Positions 1 through 7,164 of a stretch of 64,000 nt of DNA are shown here, one piece after another. Position numbers and translations under genes: made by a program. How positions within the stretch are numbered: position 1 is the first letter of the stretch; each line of letters opens with the position of its first letter. Origin of the DNA: Pantoea cypripedii (GTDB lineage Bacteria > Pseudomonadota > Gammaproteobacteria > Enterobacterales > Enterobacteriaceae); the NCBI RefSeq assembly GCF_011395035.1, contig NZ_CP024768.1, positions 2,331,286 to 2,395,285 of the forward strand, written 5' to 3'. The notes under the pieces were generated by a model. It saw only the letters and a program-made list of their open reading frames with translations. It ran no database searches and was not told the origin of the DNA.

Positions 1-777
1 CTCGATCCGAAAATTAAGGCGATCATCCTGCGCGTGAACAGCCCTGGTGGCAGCGTCACTGCCTCAGAAGCAATTCGCGAAGAACTGGCCGCCGCGCATG
101 CTGCGGGTAAACCGGTGGTGGTATCGATGGGAGGGATGGCTGCCTCAGGGGGTTACTGGATCTCCACGCCAGCTGATTACATTGTGGCGAACCCCAGCAC
201 ACTTACCGGCTCGATTGGTATCTTCGGGGTGATCAATACCGTTGAAAACAGCCTGAGCACCATTGGCGTGCATACCGACGGCGTTGCCACTTCACCTCTG
301 GCGGATGTGGCGACCACCAAAGCGCTGCCGCCTGAAGTGCAGCAATTGATGCAGCTGACAATTGAAAACGGCTATCGTAACTTCGTTGGTTTAGTCGCCG
401 CCTCACGCCATAAAACGCCAGAGCAGATCAATGATATTGCTCAGGGCCATGTCTGGACCGGTAGCGATGCCAAAGCCAATGGTCTGGTAGATGCGCTGGG
501 TGACTTTGATGATGCGGTCAAGAAAGCGGCTGAGCTGGCGAAAATCACCACACCACAGCTGAGCTGGTATCAGGATGATCCGGGAATGCTGGATCTGCTG
601 CTGAATCAAATGAGTGCTTCTATCAGCGTCGTGATGCCACAGGCACTGAAAGTGTGGCTGCCCGCTCCGATGCTTGATGTGATGAGCGCCATGAAGAAAC
701 AACCTGGTCTGTTCGATAACCTCAACGATCCGCAAAATCGTTACGCTTTCTGCCTCAGCTGCGGCGACGTAAGATAA
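1..777 (+). CDS. sppA: Signal peptide peptidase SppA (protease IV), C-terminal part
   Basis: The reading frame is open from base 1, so only the last 258 residues are present; the 5' end lies outside the window. The peptide VNSPGGSV followed by GGMAASGGYW is the S49 peptidase core of SppA; the serine of AASGG is the nucleophile by family knowledge, while the general-base lysine would be in the missing N-terminal half. SppA is an inner-membrane enzyme facing the periplasm that degrades cleaved signal peptides. It precedes ansA and pncA in the same orientation, as in E. coli. The product seems intact to its stop; nothing odd is seen. Confidence 0.93.
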   Translation, partial: LDPKIKAIILRVNSPGGSVTASEAIREELAAAHAAGKPVVVSMGGMAASGGYWISTPADYIVANPSTLTGSIGIFGVINTVENSLSTIGVHTDGVATSPLADVATTKALPPEVQQLMQLTIENGYRNFVGLVAASRHKTPEQINDIAQGHVWTGSDAKANGLVDALGDFDDAVKKAAELAKITTPQLSWYQDDPGMLDLLLNQMSASISVVMPQALKVWLPAPMLDVMSAMKKQPGLFDNLNDPQNRYAFCLSCGDVR

Positions 778-784
778 TCTTTAC

Positions 785-812
785 GGCCCGGCCTCTGGTC
801 GGGCTGCTTTTC
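785..812 (+). terminator. Probable weak terminator after sppA
   Basis: GC-rich hairpin (GCCCGGCC, loop TCT, GGTCGGGC with one G-U pair) followed by TGCTTTT. It sits between the sppA stop and ansA, so some read-through into ansA is possible. Confidence 0.5.
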
Positions 813-862
813 ACCGGTAATCCCCTTATACTGCGCGTTTTACGGCAAGTCTGAGTTCATTC

Positions 863-1876
863 ATGCAAAAGAAAAATATCTATGTCGCCTACACCGGCGG
901 GACCATTGGTATGCAGCGTTCCGCGCAAGGCTACATTCCGGTATCGGGTCACCTGCAACAGCAGCTGGCCAATATGCCAGAGTTCCATCGTCCGGAGATG
1001 CCAGATTTTACCATCCACGAATATCACCCGTTGATGGACTCTTCCGACATGACACCGGAAGACTGGCAGTCCATCGCTAACGATATCAAACAGAATTACG
1101 ACCATTACGACGGTTTTGTGATTCTGCATGGTACCGATACCATGGCATTCACCGCGTCGGCTCTCTCCTTTATGCTGGAGAACCTCGCCAAGCCAGTGAT
1201 CGTCACCGGTTCACAGATCCCCCTGGCAGAATTGCGCTCAGACGGCCAGCAGAACCTGCTTAACTCGTTGTATGTGGCGGCTAACTATCCGATCAACGAA
1301 GTCGCACTATTCTTTAATAACACCCTGTTCCGCGGTAACCGCACCACCAAAGCACATGCTGACGGCTTCAACGCGTTTGCCTCGCCAAACCTGCCACCGT
1401 TGCTGGAAGCGGGCATTCATATTCGCCGCCTGAATACCCCACCGGCACCACCAGGCAAGGGTGAACTGATCGTCCATCCGATCACCCCACAACCGATTGG
1501 CGTGGTGACCATTTATCCGGGAATTTCTGCCGAAGTCGTGCGCAATTTCCTGCGTCAGCCGGTGAAAGCCCTGATCCTGCGCTCGTATGGCGTCGGCAAT
1601 GCGCCGCAAAATGCGGAGTTCCTGGCTGAGCTGCAGCAGGCGAGTGAGCGTGGCATTGTGGTGGTCAACCTGACGCAGTGTATGTCTGGCAAAGTGAATA
1701 TGGGGGGTTACGCCACCGGTAACGCGCTGGAGCATGCTGGTGTGATCAGCGGTTTCGATCTCACCGTTGAAGCGACATTAACAAAACTTCACTTTTTGCT
1801 GAGTCAAAACCTCACCAGCGCAGAAATTCGTGCCAGAATGCAACAGAATTTACGTGGCGAACTGACAGAAGACTGA
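863..1876 (+). CDS. ansA: L-asparaginase I, cytoplasmic
   Basis: Converts L-asparagine to aspartate and ammonia in the cytoplasm. The 337-residue product has the two threonine motifs of the family: YTGGTIGM at residues 10-17 (nucleophile Thr12) and HGTDTMAF at 89-96 (Thr91, Asp92), with the TTKAHAD segment supplying the catalytic Lys further on. No signal peptide is seen, which fits type I rather than the periplasmic type II enzyme. Its length agrees with E. coli AnsA (338 aa). It is followed after 16 bases by pncA, probably in one transcript. Confidence 0.95.
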   Translation: MQKKNIYVAYTGGTIGMQRSAQGYIPVSGHLQQQLANMPEFHRPEMPDFTIHEYHPLMDSSDMTPEDWQSIANDIKQNYDHYDGFVILHGTDTMAFTASALSFMLENLAKPVIVTGSQIPLAELRSDGQQNLLNSLYVAANYPINEVALFFNNTLFRGNRTTKAHADGFNAFASPNLPPLLEAGIHIRRLNTPPAPPGKGELIVHPITPQPIGVVTIYPGISAEVVRNFLRQPVKALILRSYGVGNAPQNAEFLAELQQASERGIVVVNLTQCMSGKVNMGGYATGNALEHAGVISGFDLTVEATLTKLHFLLSQNLTSAEIRARMQQNLRGELTED

Positions 1877-1892
1877 TACGGAGCGAGATGTA

Positions 1893-2501
1893 ATGAAGCG
1901 GGCATTGATAATCATCGATATACAAAACGATTTTTGCCCCGGCGGCCCAATGGCTGTGCGTGAAGGTGACCTGACGGTTGCTATTGCGAATCGCTACGCA
2001 CGTGAATTTCGCGCCAGAGGGGAGTGCGTGGTGGCATTGCAGGACTGGCACCCGAAAAACCATGGCAGCTTTGCCTCAGTATCTGGTGAGCCGGTTTATA
2101 CCTTAGGAGAACTGAACGGCCTGGCGCAAATCTGGTGGCCAGACCACGGTATCCAGGGTTCAGAAGGGGCCGATTTCCATCCTGAGCTGGATCGCTCGCT
2201 GATTGATGCGGTGTTCCATAAAGGACAGGACGTGGATGTTGATAGCTACAGCGCCTTTTTCGACAACGGCCATCGCCGCAAAACCGAGCTGGACAGCTGG
2301 CTGCGCGAGCGTGATATCAGCCATTTAGTGGTGCTGGGGCTGGCAACCGATTACTGCGTCAAATACAGCGTACTGGATGCACTGGAGCTGGGGTATCAGG
2401 TTGAAGTGGTGGAAGAAGGCTGTCGCGGCGTCAACCTCAACCCCGACGATAGCGCCATTGCCATTGAGCAGATGCGTAATCAGGGTGCGGTAATTATCTG
2501 A
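1893..2501 (+). CDS. pncA: Nicotinamidase
   Basis: Hydrolyses nicotinamide to nicotinate for NAD salvage; also the pyrazinamide-activating enzyme in this family. The 202-residue isochorismatase-fold protein shows the triad by motif: Asp in IIIDIQNDF near residue 9, Lys in VFHKGQD, and Cys in GLATDYCV. The DWHP-x-x-H stretch gives the metal-binding Asp/His residues. It is slightly shorter than E. coli PncA (213 aa) but complete. Start ATG is 16 bases after the ansA stop, so the two are likely cotranscribed. Confidence 0.94.
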   Translation: MKRALIIIDIQNDFCPGGPMAVREGDLTVAIANRYAREFRARGECVVALQDWHPKNHGSFASVSGEPVYTLGELNGLAQIWWPDHGIQGSEGADFHPELDRSLIDAVFHKGQDVDVDSYSAFFDNGHRRKTELDSWLRERDISHLVVLGLATDYCVKYSVLDALELGYQVEVVEEGCRGVNLNPDDSAIAIEQMRNQGAVII

Positions 2502-2506
2502 AAATC

Positions 2507-2528
2507 AGGGCTGGTGTCACCAGCCCTT
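2507..2528. terminator. Hairpin between convergent pncA and yeaC
   Basis: Perfect stem AGGGCTGG / CCAGCCCT with loop TGTCA in the 33-base gap between two convergent genes. The T-run is poor, so terminator strength is uncertain. Confidence 0.5.
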
Positions 2529-2534
2529 CAGTAA

Positions 2535-2816
2535 TCAGTGCAGGTTGATACGGGTTACGTCGGTCTCGATGCCGAACTCTTCCTTCAGCTCTTTCTTCGA
2601 CTTCATCACCATCTCACCATCTTTGCCAATCGTCATATGCTGCGGCGCATCGTTGTGACGCGCCTGCCACAACATCACCAGCTGCAGGCAGTTTTCACGC
2701 TGCTCCGGGGTCAGTGCCACACCATCCGGCCACTTACCCGTCTCTACCGCGGTGGCAAGACGCTGGTAAACTTCTGGCGTCATCGCCGCCAGCATCGCTT
2801 CCAGTTCCTGTTTCAT
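2535..2816 (-). CDS. yeaC: DUF1315 family protein YeaC
   Basis: A 93-residue soluble acidic protein of the DUF1315 family (E. coli YeaC, about 90 aa). The function is not known. It starts two bases after the msrB stop on the same strand, so msrB and yeaC form a tight two-gene operon, as in E. coli, opposite to gapA. No signal peptide or membrane segment is visible. The identification rests on recognised sequence (for example VYQRLATAVETGKWPDG) and position. Confidence 0.88.
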   Translation of the reverse strand: MKQELEAMLAAMTPEVYQRLATAVETGKWPDGVALTPEQRENCLQLVMLWQARHNDAPQHMTIGKDGEMVMKSKKELKEEFGIETDVTRINLH

Positions 2817-2818
2817 GC

Positions 2819-3250
2819 TTACCCCTGCTGTTGCTTGCCCTGCTCATCAGTGAAGCTGAGCGAAGCGGAGTTAACGCAATAGCGTTCGCCAGTTGGCTGT
2901 GGTCCATCCGGGAACACATGCCCCAGATGTGCATCACAATTACCGCAGCGGATTTCGACGCGGTGCATGCCGTGGGTATCATCTTCGAGGTAATGAATCG
3001 CGTCATCGCTGACTGGCTGGTAGAAGCTCGGCCAGCCACAGCCAGAGTCATATTTGCTCTCGGAAAGGAACAGCGGCGCGTTACACACCAGGCAGTGGTA
3101 GATGCCCTCCTGCTTGTTATGCAAAAGGGCACCGGTAAAAGGAGGTTCCGTTCCGCGATGCTGGGTGACATAGCGTTGCATTTCGGACAGCTGCGCGATT
3201 TTTTCCGCAGGTGCGGTGTCTTTAGCCATTTTAGGATTCCGGGATGTCAT
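2819..3250 (-). CDS. msrB: Peptide methionine (R)-S-oxide reductase MsrB
   Basis: Reduces methionine-R-sulfoxide in proteins, repairing oxidative damage in the cytoplasm. The 143-residue SelR-domain protein has the four zinc cysteines as two CxxC pairs (Cys53/Cys56 in HCLVC and Cys102/Cys105 in RCGNC), the GCGWPSF substrate segment and the catalytic Cys125 in RYCVNSASLSF. Cysteine, not selenocysteine, is encoded. It is divergent from gapA across a 318-base gap and followed directly by yeaC. Confidence 0.95.
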   Translation of the reverse strand: MTSRNPKMAKDTAPAEKIAQLSEMQRYVTQHRGTEPPFTGALLHNKQEGIYHCLVCNAPLFLSESKYDSGCGWPSFYQPVSDDAIHYLEDDTHGMHRVEIRCGNCDAHLGHVFPDGPQPTGERYCVNSASLSFTDEQGKQQQG

Positions 3251-3422
3251 TCTGAAAAAATCGACTAGTATTCTAACAAACGAATAACATCATCCGGGTC
3301 TTTTTTCGTGCGAACGCATCCGTCTCGCAGAGCACAGCACGAATTTGTGATGCCGATCACCCTTTACAATACACATCCCTTTATAGTCGGCGATCGGCAG
3401 ATCTGGCTCTGGAATAATTGCC

Positions 3423-3444
3423 GTTGCGCAAGCGATTGCGCAAC
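3423..3444. repeat. Perfect inverted repeat upstream of gapA
   Basis: GTTGCGCA, spacer AGCGAT, TGCGCAAC, flanked on both sides by a direct AATAATT (3413-3419 and 3446-3452). It lies about 55 bases upstream of the gapA -35 box in the msrB/gapA divergent region. It could be an operator or a hairpin; no regulator is recognised. Confidence 0.4.
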
Positions 3445-3497
3445 GAATAATTCCTGTCAGTGGAATTGACCTGTCGCAACAATTGACACGATTCCGC

Positions 3498-3525
3498 TTG
3501 ACGCCTGGTAAGGTTTTTGTAATTT
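3498..3525 (+). promoter_or_regulatory. gapA proximal promoter (P1-like)
   Basis: TTGACG (3498-3503), 16-base spacer and TAATTT (3520-3525). The sequence from here to the start codon is almost the same as the E. coli gapA P1 leader as I recall it, including the ribosome-binding stretch GCTGGTGGAATAT just before ATG. Confidence 0.7.
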
Positions 3526-3568
3526 TACAGCCAACCTTTTATTCACTAACAAATAGCTGGTGGAATAT

Positions 3569-4567
3569 ATGACTATCAAAGTAGGTATCAACGGTTTTGG
3601 CCGTATCGGTCGCATCGTTTTCCGTGCTGCGCAGCAGCGTTCTGACATCGAAATCGTCGCGATCAACGACCTGCTGGACGCCGATTACATGGCTTACATG
3701 CTCAAGTATGACTCTACGCATGGTCGTTTCGACGGCACCGTAGAAGTTAAAGACGGCGCGCTGATTGTTAACGGTAAAAAAATCCGTGTTACCTCTGAGA
3801 AAGACCCGGCTAACCTGAAATGGGACGAAGTGGGTGTTGACGTGGTTGCTGAAGCAACCGGTATCTTCCTGACCGACGAAACCGCACGTAAACACATCGC
3901 AGCTGGCGCGAAGAAAGTGGTTCTGACTGGCCCATCTAAAGATGACACCCCGATGTTTGTTCGCGGTGCTAACTTCGAGAAATACGCTGGCCAGGACATC
4001 GTTTCTAATGCATCCTGCACCACCAACTGCCTGGCTCCGCTGGCAAAAGTGATCAACGACAAATTCGGTATCGTTGAAGGTCTGATGACCACCGTTCACG
4101 CGACCACCGCTACCCAGAAAACCGTTGACGGCCCGTCTCACAAAGACTGGCGCGGCGGCCGTGGTGCTTCTCAGAACATCATCCCGTCTTCTACCGGTGC
4201 GGCTAAAGCCGTAGGTAAAGTTCTGCCAGAACTGAACGGTAAACTGACCGGTATGGCGTTCCGCGTTCCGACTCCGAACGTCTCTGTTGTTGACCTGACC
4301 GTTCGTCTGGAAAAAGCAGCCTCTTACAAAGAAATTTGTGCAGCAATCAAAGCCGCTGCTGAAGGCGAAATGAAAGACGTGCTGGGTTATGTTGAAGACG
4401 ACGTGGTATCAACTGACTTCAACGGCGAAGTGCTGACTTCAGTATTCGATGCTAAAGCGGGTATCGCGCTGAATGACAACTTTGTGAAACTGGTTTCCTG
4501 GTATGATAACGAAACTGGTTACTCCAACAAGGTTCTCGACCTGATTGCTCTGGTTGCTGCTAAGTAA
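3569..4567 (+). CDS. gapA: Glyceraldehyde-3-phosphate dehydrogenase A
   Basis: Glycolytic enzyme converting glyceraldehyde 3-phosphate, NAD and phosphate to 1,3-bisphosphoglycerate. Start ATG at 3569 is chosen over an in-frame GTG nine bases earlier because GGTGGAATAT gives a proper ribosome site and the protein then begins MTIKVGING as in E. coli. The 332-residue product has GFGRIGR for NAD binding and SNASCTTNC with the catalytic cysteine. Codon use is strongly biased to the preferred set (CTG, GGT, AAA, GTT), unlike its neighbours, which is usual for this very highly expressed gene. It is followed by a strong terminator and stands as a single-gene unit. Confidence 0.98.
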   Translation: MTIKVGINGFGRIGRIVFRAAQQRSDIEIVAINDLLDADYMAYMLKYDSTHGRFDGTVEVKDGALIVNGKKIRVTSEKDPANLKWDEVGVDVVAEATGIFLTDETARKHIAAGAKKVVLTGPSKDDTPMFVRGANFEKYAGQDIVSNASCTTNCLAPLAKVINDKFGIVEGLMTTVHATTATQKTVDGPSHKDWRGGRGASQNIIPSSTGAAKAVGKVLPELNGKLTGMAFRVPTPNVSVVDLTVRLEKAASYKEICAAIKAAAEGEMKDVLGYVEDDVVSTDFNGEVLTSVFDAKAGIALNDNFVKLVSWYDNETGYSNKVLDLIALVAAK

Positions 4568-4588
4568 GACAGCCAGTGAAATGAACAA

Positions 4589-4615
4589 GGGGCGACTTAG
4601 GTCGCCCTTTTTTTT
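4589..4615 (+). terminator. Rho-independent terminator of gapA
   Basis: GGGCGAC, loop TTAG, GTCGCCC followed by eight T residues; a textbook intrinsic terminator right after gapA. Confidence 0.9.
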
Positions 4616-4640
4616 GGCTAGCTAAAGAGAAGGTCTTTGT

Positions 4641-5516
4641 ATGCAAGAGTCGCTTTTTTCGCTACCCGTGGTGGCGCAGATCACGCCTTATCTGTCACAA
4701 CGTCAGATTGGTGATTTACCCGTCATCATCGTTAACCATCCCCGTGTCCGTGCAGCCATTACCCTGCAGGGTGCCCATCTGCTCGCCTGGCAACCCAGCG
4801 GCCAACAACCGGTTCTGTGGCTGAGTGACAAAACACCCTTTGCTGAAGGGAAAGCTATCCGCGGCGGCGTACCGATTTGCTGGCCATGGTTTGGCCCGGC
4901 GGGTGAACCGGCACACGGCTTTGCCCGTAATCTGCCCTGGACGTTGTCAGCCCATGATGAGAATGAAGAAGGCGTCATTCTGACCTTCGCACTGGAAAGT
5001 AACGCACAAACCAAAAAGTTCTGGCCGCACGATTTCACCCTGTTCGCTCGTTTCCGTATCGAATCCCATTGCGAGATCGAACTGGAAGCACACGGCGATT
5101 TTTCCGCCACCGCAGCGCTCCACAGCTATTTCCAGATCGCCGATATCGCCCAGACCGAGGTGAGCGGCCTGGGTAACCGTTTTATCGATAAAGTGGACAG
5201 CAGCGCATCCGGTGAATCCAATGGCCGTCAGACTTATCCTGGCCGCATTGATCGCGTGTTTACCACGCCCGATGATTGCAGCGTGATCCATGATAAAGGT
5301 GGCAACCGGCTTATCGAGGTTTACCACCACTATCAAAGTGACGTTGTCACTTGGAATCCAGGACCAGAACTGTCATGCAGCATGGCGGATATGGCCAACG
5401 ACGGTTATAAAACCATGGTTTGCGTGGAAACCGCGCGTATTAGTCAGCCGTTAGTGAGTGCCGGTGAATCCCCTGCCCGCCTCGCCACCACCTTCCGGTT
5501 GCGCAGCAAAGCCTGA
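4641..5516 (+). CDS. yeaD: D-hexose-6-phosphate mutarotase YeaD
   Basis: Aldose-1-epimerase-like protein of the glucose-6-phosphate 1-epimerase family, interconverting alpha and beta anomers of hexose 6-phosphates in the cytoplasm. The 291-residue protein shows the family segments AIRGGVPICWPWFGP, ARNLPW and VTWNPGPE, and matches E. coli YeaD (about 294 aa). It follows gapA, as in E. coli, but after the gapA terminator, so it probably has its own promoter. It converges on yeaE over a small GCGGCG/CGCCGC hairpin at 5521-5540. Confidence 0.93.
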   Translation: MQESLFSLPVVAQITPYLSQRQIGDLPVIIVNHPRVRAAITLQGAHLLAWQPSGQQPVLWLSDKTPFAEGKAIRGGVPICWPWFGPAGEPAHGFARNLPWTLSAHDENEEGVILTFALESNAQTKKFWPHDFTLFARFRIESHCEIELEAHGDFSATAALHSYFQIADIAQTEVSGLGNRFIDKVDSSASGESNGRQTYPGRIDRVFTTPDDCSVIHDKGGNRLIEVYHHYQSDVVTWNPGPELSCSMADMANDGYKTMVCVETARISQPLVSAGESPARLATTFRLRSKA

Positions 5517-5538
5517 TAAAAGCGGCGTGAATGCGCCG

Positions 5539-6390
5539 CTATACCACATCCAGCGGCAGCTTACCCTGCGGCGGCGGAAAAGCCTGGTTCAGCAACGCCA
5601 GTTCTTCCCCGCTTAACACCACGTCCAGCGCTGCCGCATTTTCCCGCACATGAGCCACACTGCTGGCTTTCGGAATGGCTATCACCCCGTCTTTACGAAT
5701 CACCCATGCCAGCAGCAATTGCGCTACGCTAATGCCCTGCTGTTGTGCAACCTGCTGCACGCGCGCATCGCTGAACAGTGACTGGCGCAGACGCCCCGCC
5801 TGGGCTAATGGGCAGTAAGCCATAATCGGGACATCGCGCTGCTGACATTCCGGCAGCAAATCATATTCGATCCCCCGCGAGGCGAGATGGTAGAGCACCT
5901 GATTGGTCAGGCAGGCGCTACCGCCGGGTTCTCCCCACAGCTCCTGCATATCGTCAGTATCAAAATTTGAGACTCCCCAGTGGCGGATTTTTCCCTGCCG
6001 TTGCAGGGTTTCCATCGCACGGATGGTTTCCTCCAGCGGGATGTTGCCGCGCCAGTGCAGCAAATAAAGATCGAGATAATCGGTCTGTAAACGGCGCAAA
6101 CTGCGCTCACAGGCATCAATAGCATCCACTTCACCCGCATTCCACGGATAGACCTTTGATACCAGCCAGGCCTGATCCCGCCGCCCCTGTAACGCCTCAC
6201 CCACGACAATTTCCGCACCGCCCTCAGCATACATCTCAGCGGTATCAATCAGCCGCAGTCCGCAGTCCAGACCAGCCTGAAGCGCAGCCACTTCCTGCTG
6301 GTGTGTTGCCGGGTTTTCCCCCATATACCAGGTACCCTGACCGATCGCCGGCAGTGGTGATTCTCCTTGAAACTGAATTGTTCTGGTCAC
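5539..6390 (-). CDS. yeaE: Aldo/keto reductase YeaE
   Basis: NADPH-dependent aldo/keto reductase; E. coli YeaE reduces methylglyoxal. The start is taken as GTG at 6390 because GGAGG lies seven bases upstream and the product then has 283 residues beginning MTRTIQF, matching the E. coli length of 284; an in-frame ATG at 6552 would add 54 unrelated residues. Motifs seen: GQGTWYMGE near the N terminus, LIDTAEMY (catalytic Asp and Tyr), LVSKVYPW (Lys), LYLLHWRG (His) and IPKASS for cofactor binding. It is read divergently from yeaG, with a cluster of inverted GCACC/GGTGC half-sites just upstream. Confidence 0.9.
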   Translation of the reverse strand: MTRTIQFQGESPLPAIGQGTWYMGENPATHQQEVAALQAGLDCGLRLIDTAEMYAEGGAEIVVGEALQGRRDQAWLVSKVYPWNAGEVDAIDACERSLRRLQTDYLDLYLLHWRGNIPLEETIRAMETLQRQGKIRHWGVSNFDTDDMQELWGEPGGSACLTNQVLYHLASRGIEYDLLPECQQRDVPIMAYCPLAQAGRLRQSLFSDARVQQVAQQQGISVAQLLLAWVIRKDGVIAIPKASSVAHVRENAAALDVVLSGEELALLNQAFPPPQGKLPLDVV

Positions 6391-6401
6391 AAAGCCTCCG
6401 G

Positions 6402-6452
6402 ATGCACCAAATGTGATCCCATAAATGGTGCATGGCAGCAAAAAAGCACCAT
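6402..6452. promoter_or_regulatory. Array of three ATGCACCA-type half-sites upstream of yeaE
   Basis: TGCACCA (6403-6409), TGGTGCA (6426-6432) and GCACCATT (6446-6453), alternately oriented. AATGGTGC/GCACCATT is a perfect 8-base inverted repeat, and the sites lie about two helical turns apart. They are within 65 bases of the yeaE start codon and look like an operator. The regulator is not identified. Confidence 0.45.
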
Positions 6453-7164
6453 TCCAGGGCAATACTTCAAAACCAACAGAAAATAGAGCAACGTAACGTT
6501 GTCTGACACTGCGGCTGACAGGTGGCAGAGGGTGTTCCCGCGTGCGAAACACACATCGCTGATCCGAGCCGGGAACCGCCTCTCATCCTGACATTATTCC
6601 CATCCGCACCGGCAAAAAACGGTCCTGTCCACCACCTTAAGGTGATTTGGCATAAATAACAAAGGTGCCAGAAGATAAGGATTCAACATGGGTGCTGAAG
6701 GCCGCAAAATATCAGGGTTCAGGCACAGCAAGCACTTTAAGTTTGAAATAGTTCACAATTTATTCAGTCTATTAATATAACAATCACACGCAGAGTCTAA
6801 CCAAATTCTGCCAATGGTTTAACGTTTAATGAGGGTGCTTCTCAATCGCAGCAGAATTGTCTCAAATCGACGATACCGGCCCGAAATGAGGTCCTGACTT
6901 TCCATAGCTTATGAGACTTTGTTATTGATATATCGCTAAATAAGGAGAAAAGACGGAGGAAATTTCTTAAATGCCTTCTACAGTTAAAAGTAAGACGAGA
7001 CTTTTTGTACGAGCAGAGTAACCATAAGAATTGTGTATCCCGATAAAAAATCGTCAGGTTGGCATAAGGGTTGCTGTACTCAATAGAGAATATCTTCCGG
7101 GAGCTGCAAGAGCATCTTATTACGCTCCTTTACCTGTGCTAAAAACGAAAGGACGGGCATCGCT
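6453..7164. other. Long regulatory gap between yeaE and yeaG
   Basis: About 700 bases without a convincing gene. It becomes AT-rich from about 6700. It holds a 12-base palindrome CACCTTAAGGTG (6633-6644), a possible 30-codon ORF at 6688-6780 after AAGG, and the sigma-54-type promoter at 7060-7075. A long gap fits a promoter needing upstream activator sites. Confidence 0.6.
7060..7075 (+). promoter_or_regulatory. Sigma-54 (RpoN) type promoter of yeaG-yeaH
   Basis: TGGCATAAGGGTTGCT matches the consensus TGGCAC-N5-TTGCW with invariant GG and GC at the correct spacing. It is 90 bases upstream of the yeaG start. E. coli yeaGH is known to respond to nitrogen limitation through NtrC and sigma-54, so the assignment fits. 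No textbook NtrC site (GCACC-N5-GGTGC) was found nearby by eye. Confidence 0.75.

Noticed and set aside
6403..6432. NtrC enhancer site for yeaG
   Set aside because: The TGCACCA and TGGTGCA halves are right, but the 16-base spacing is far from the 5-base spacing of NtrC sites, and they are over 600 bases from the promoter.
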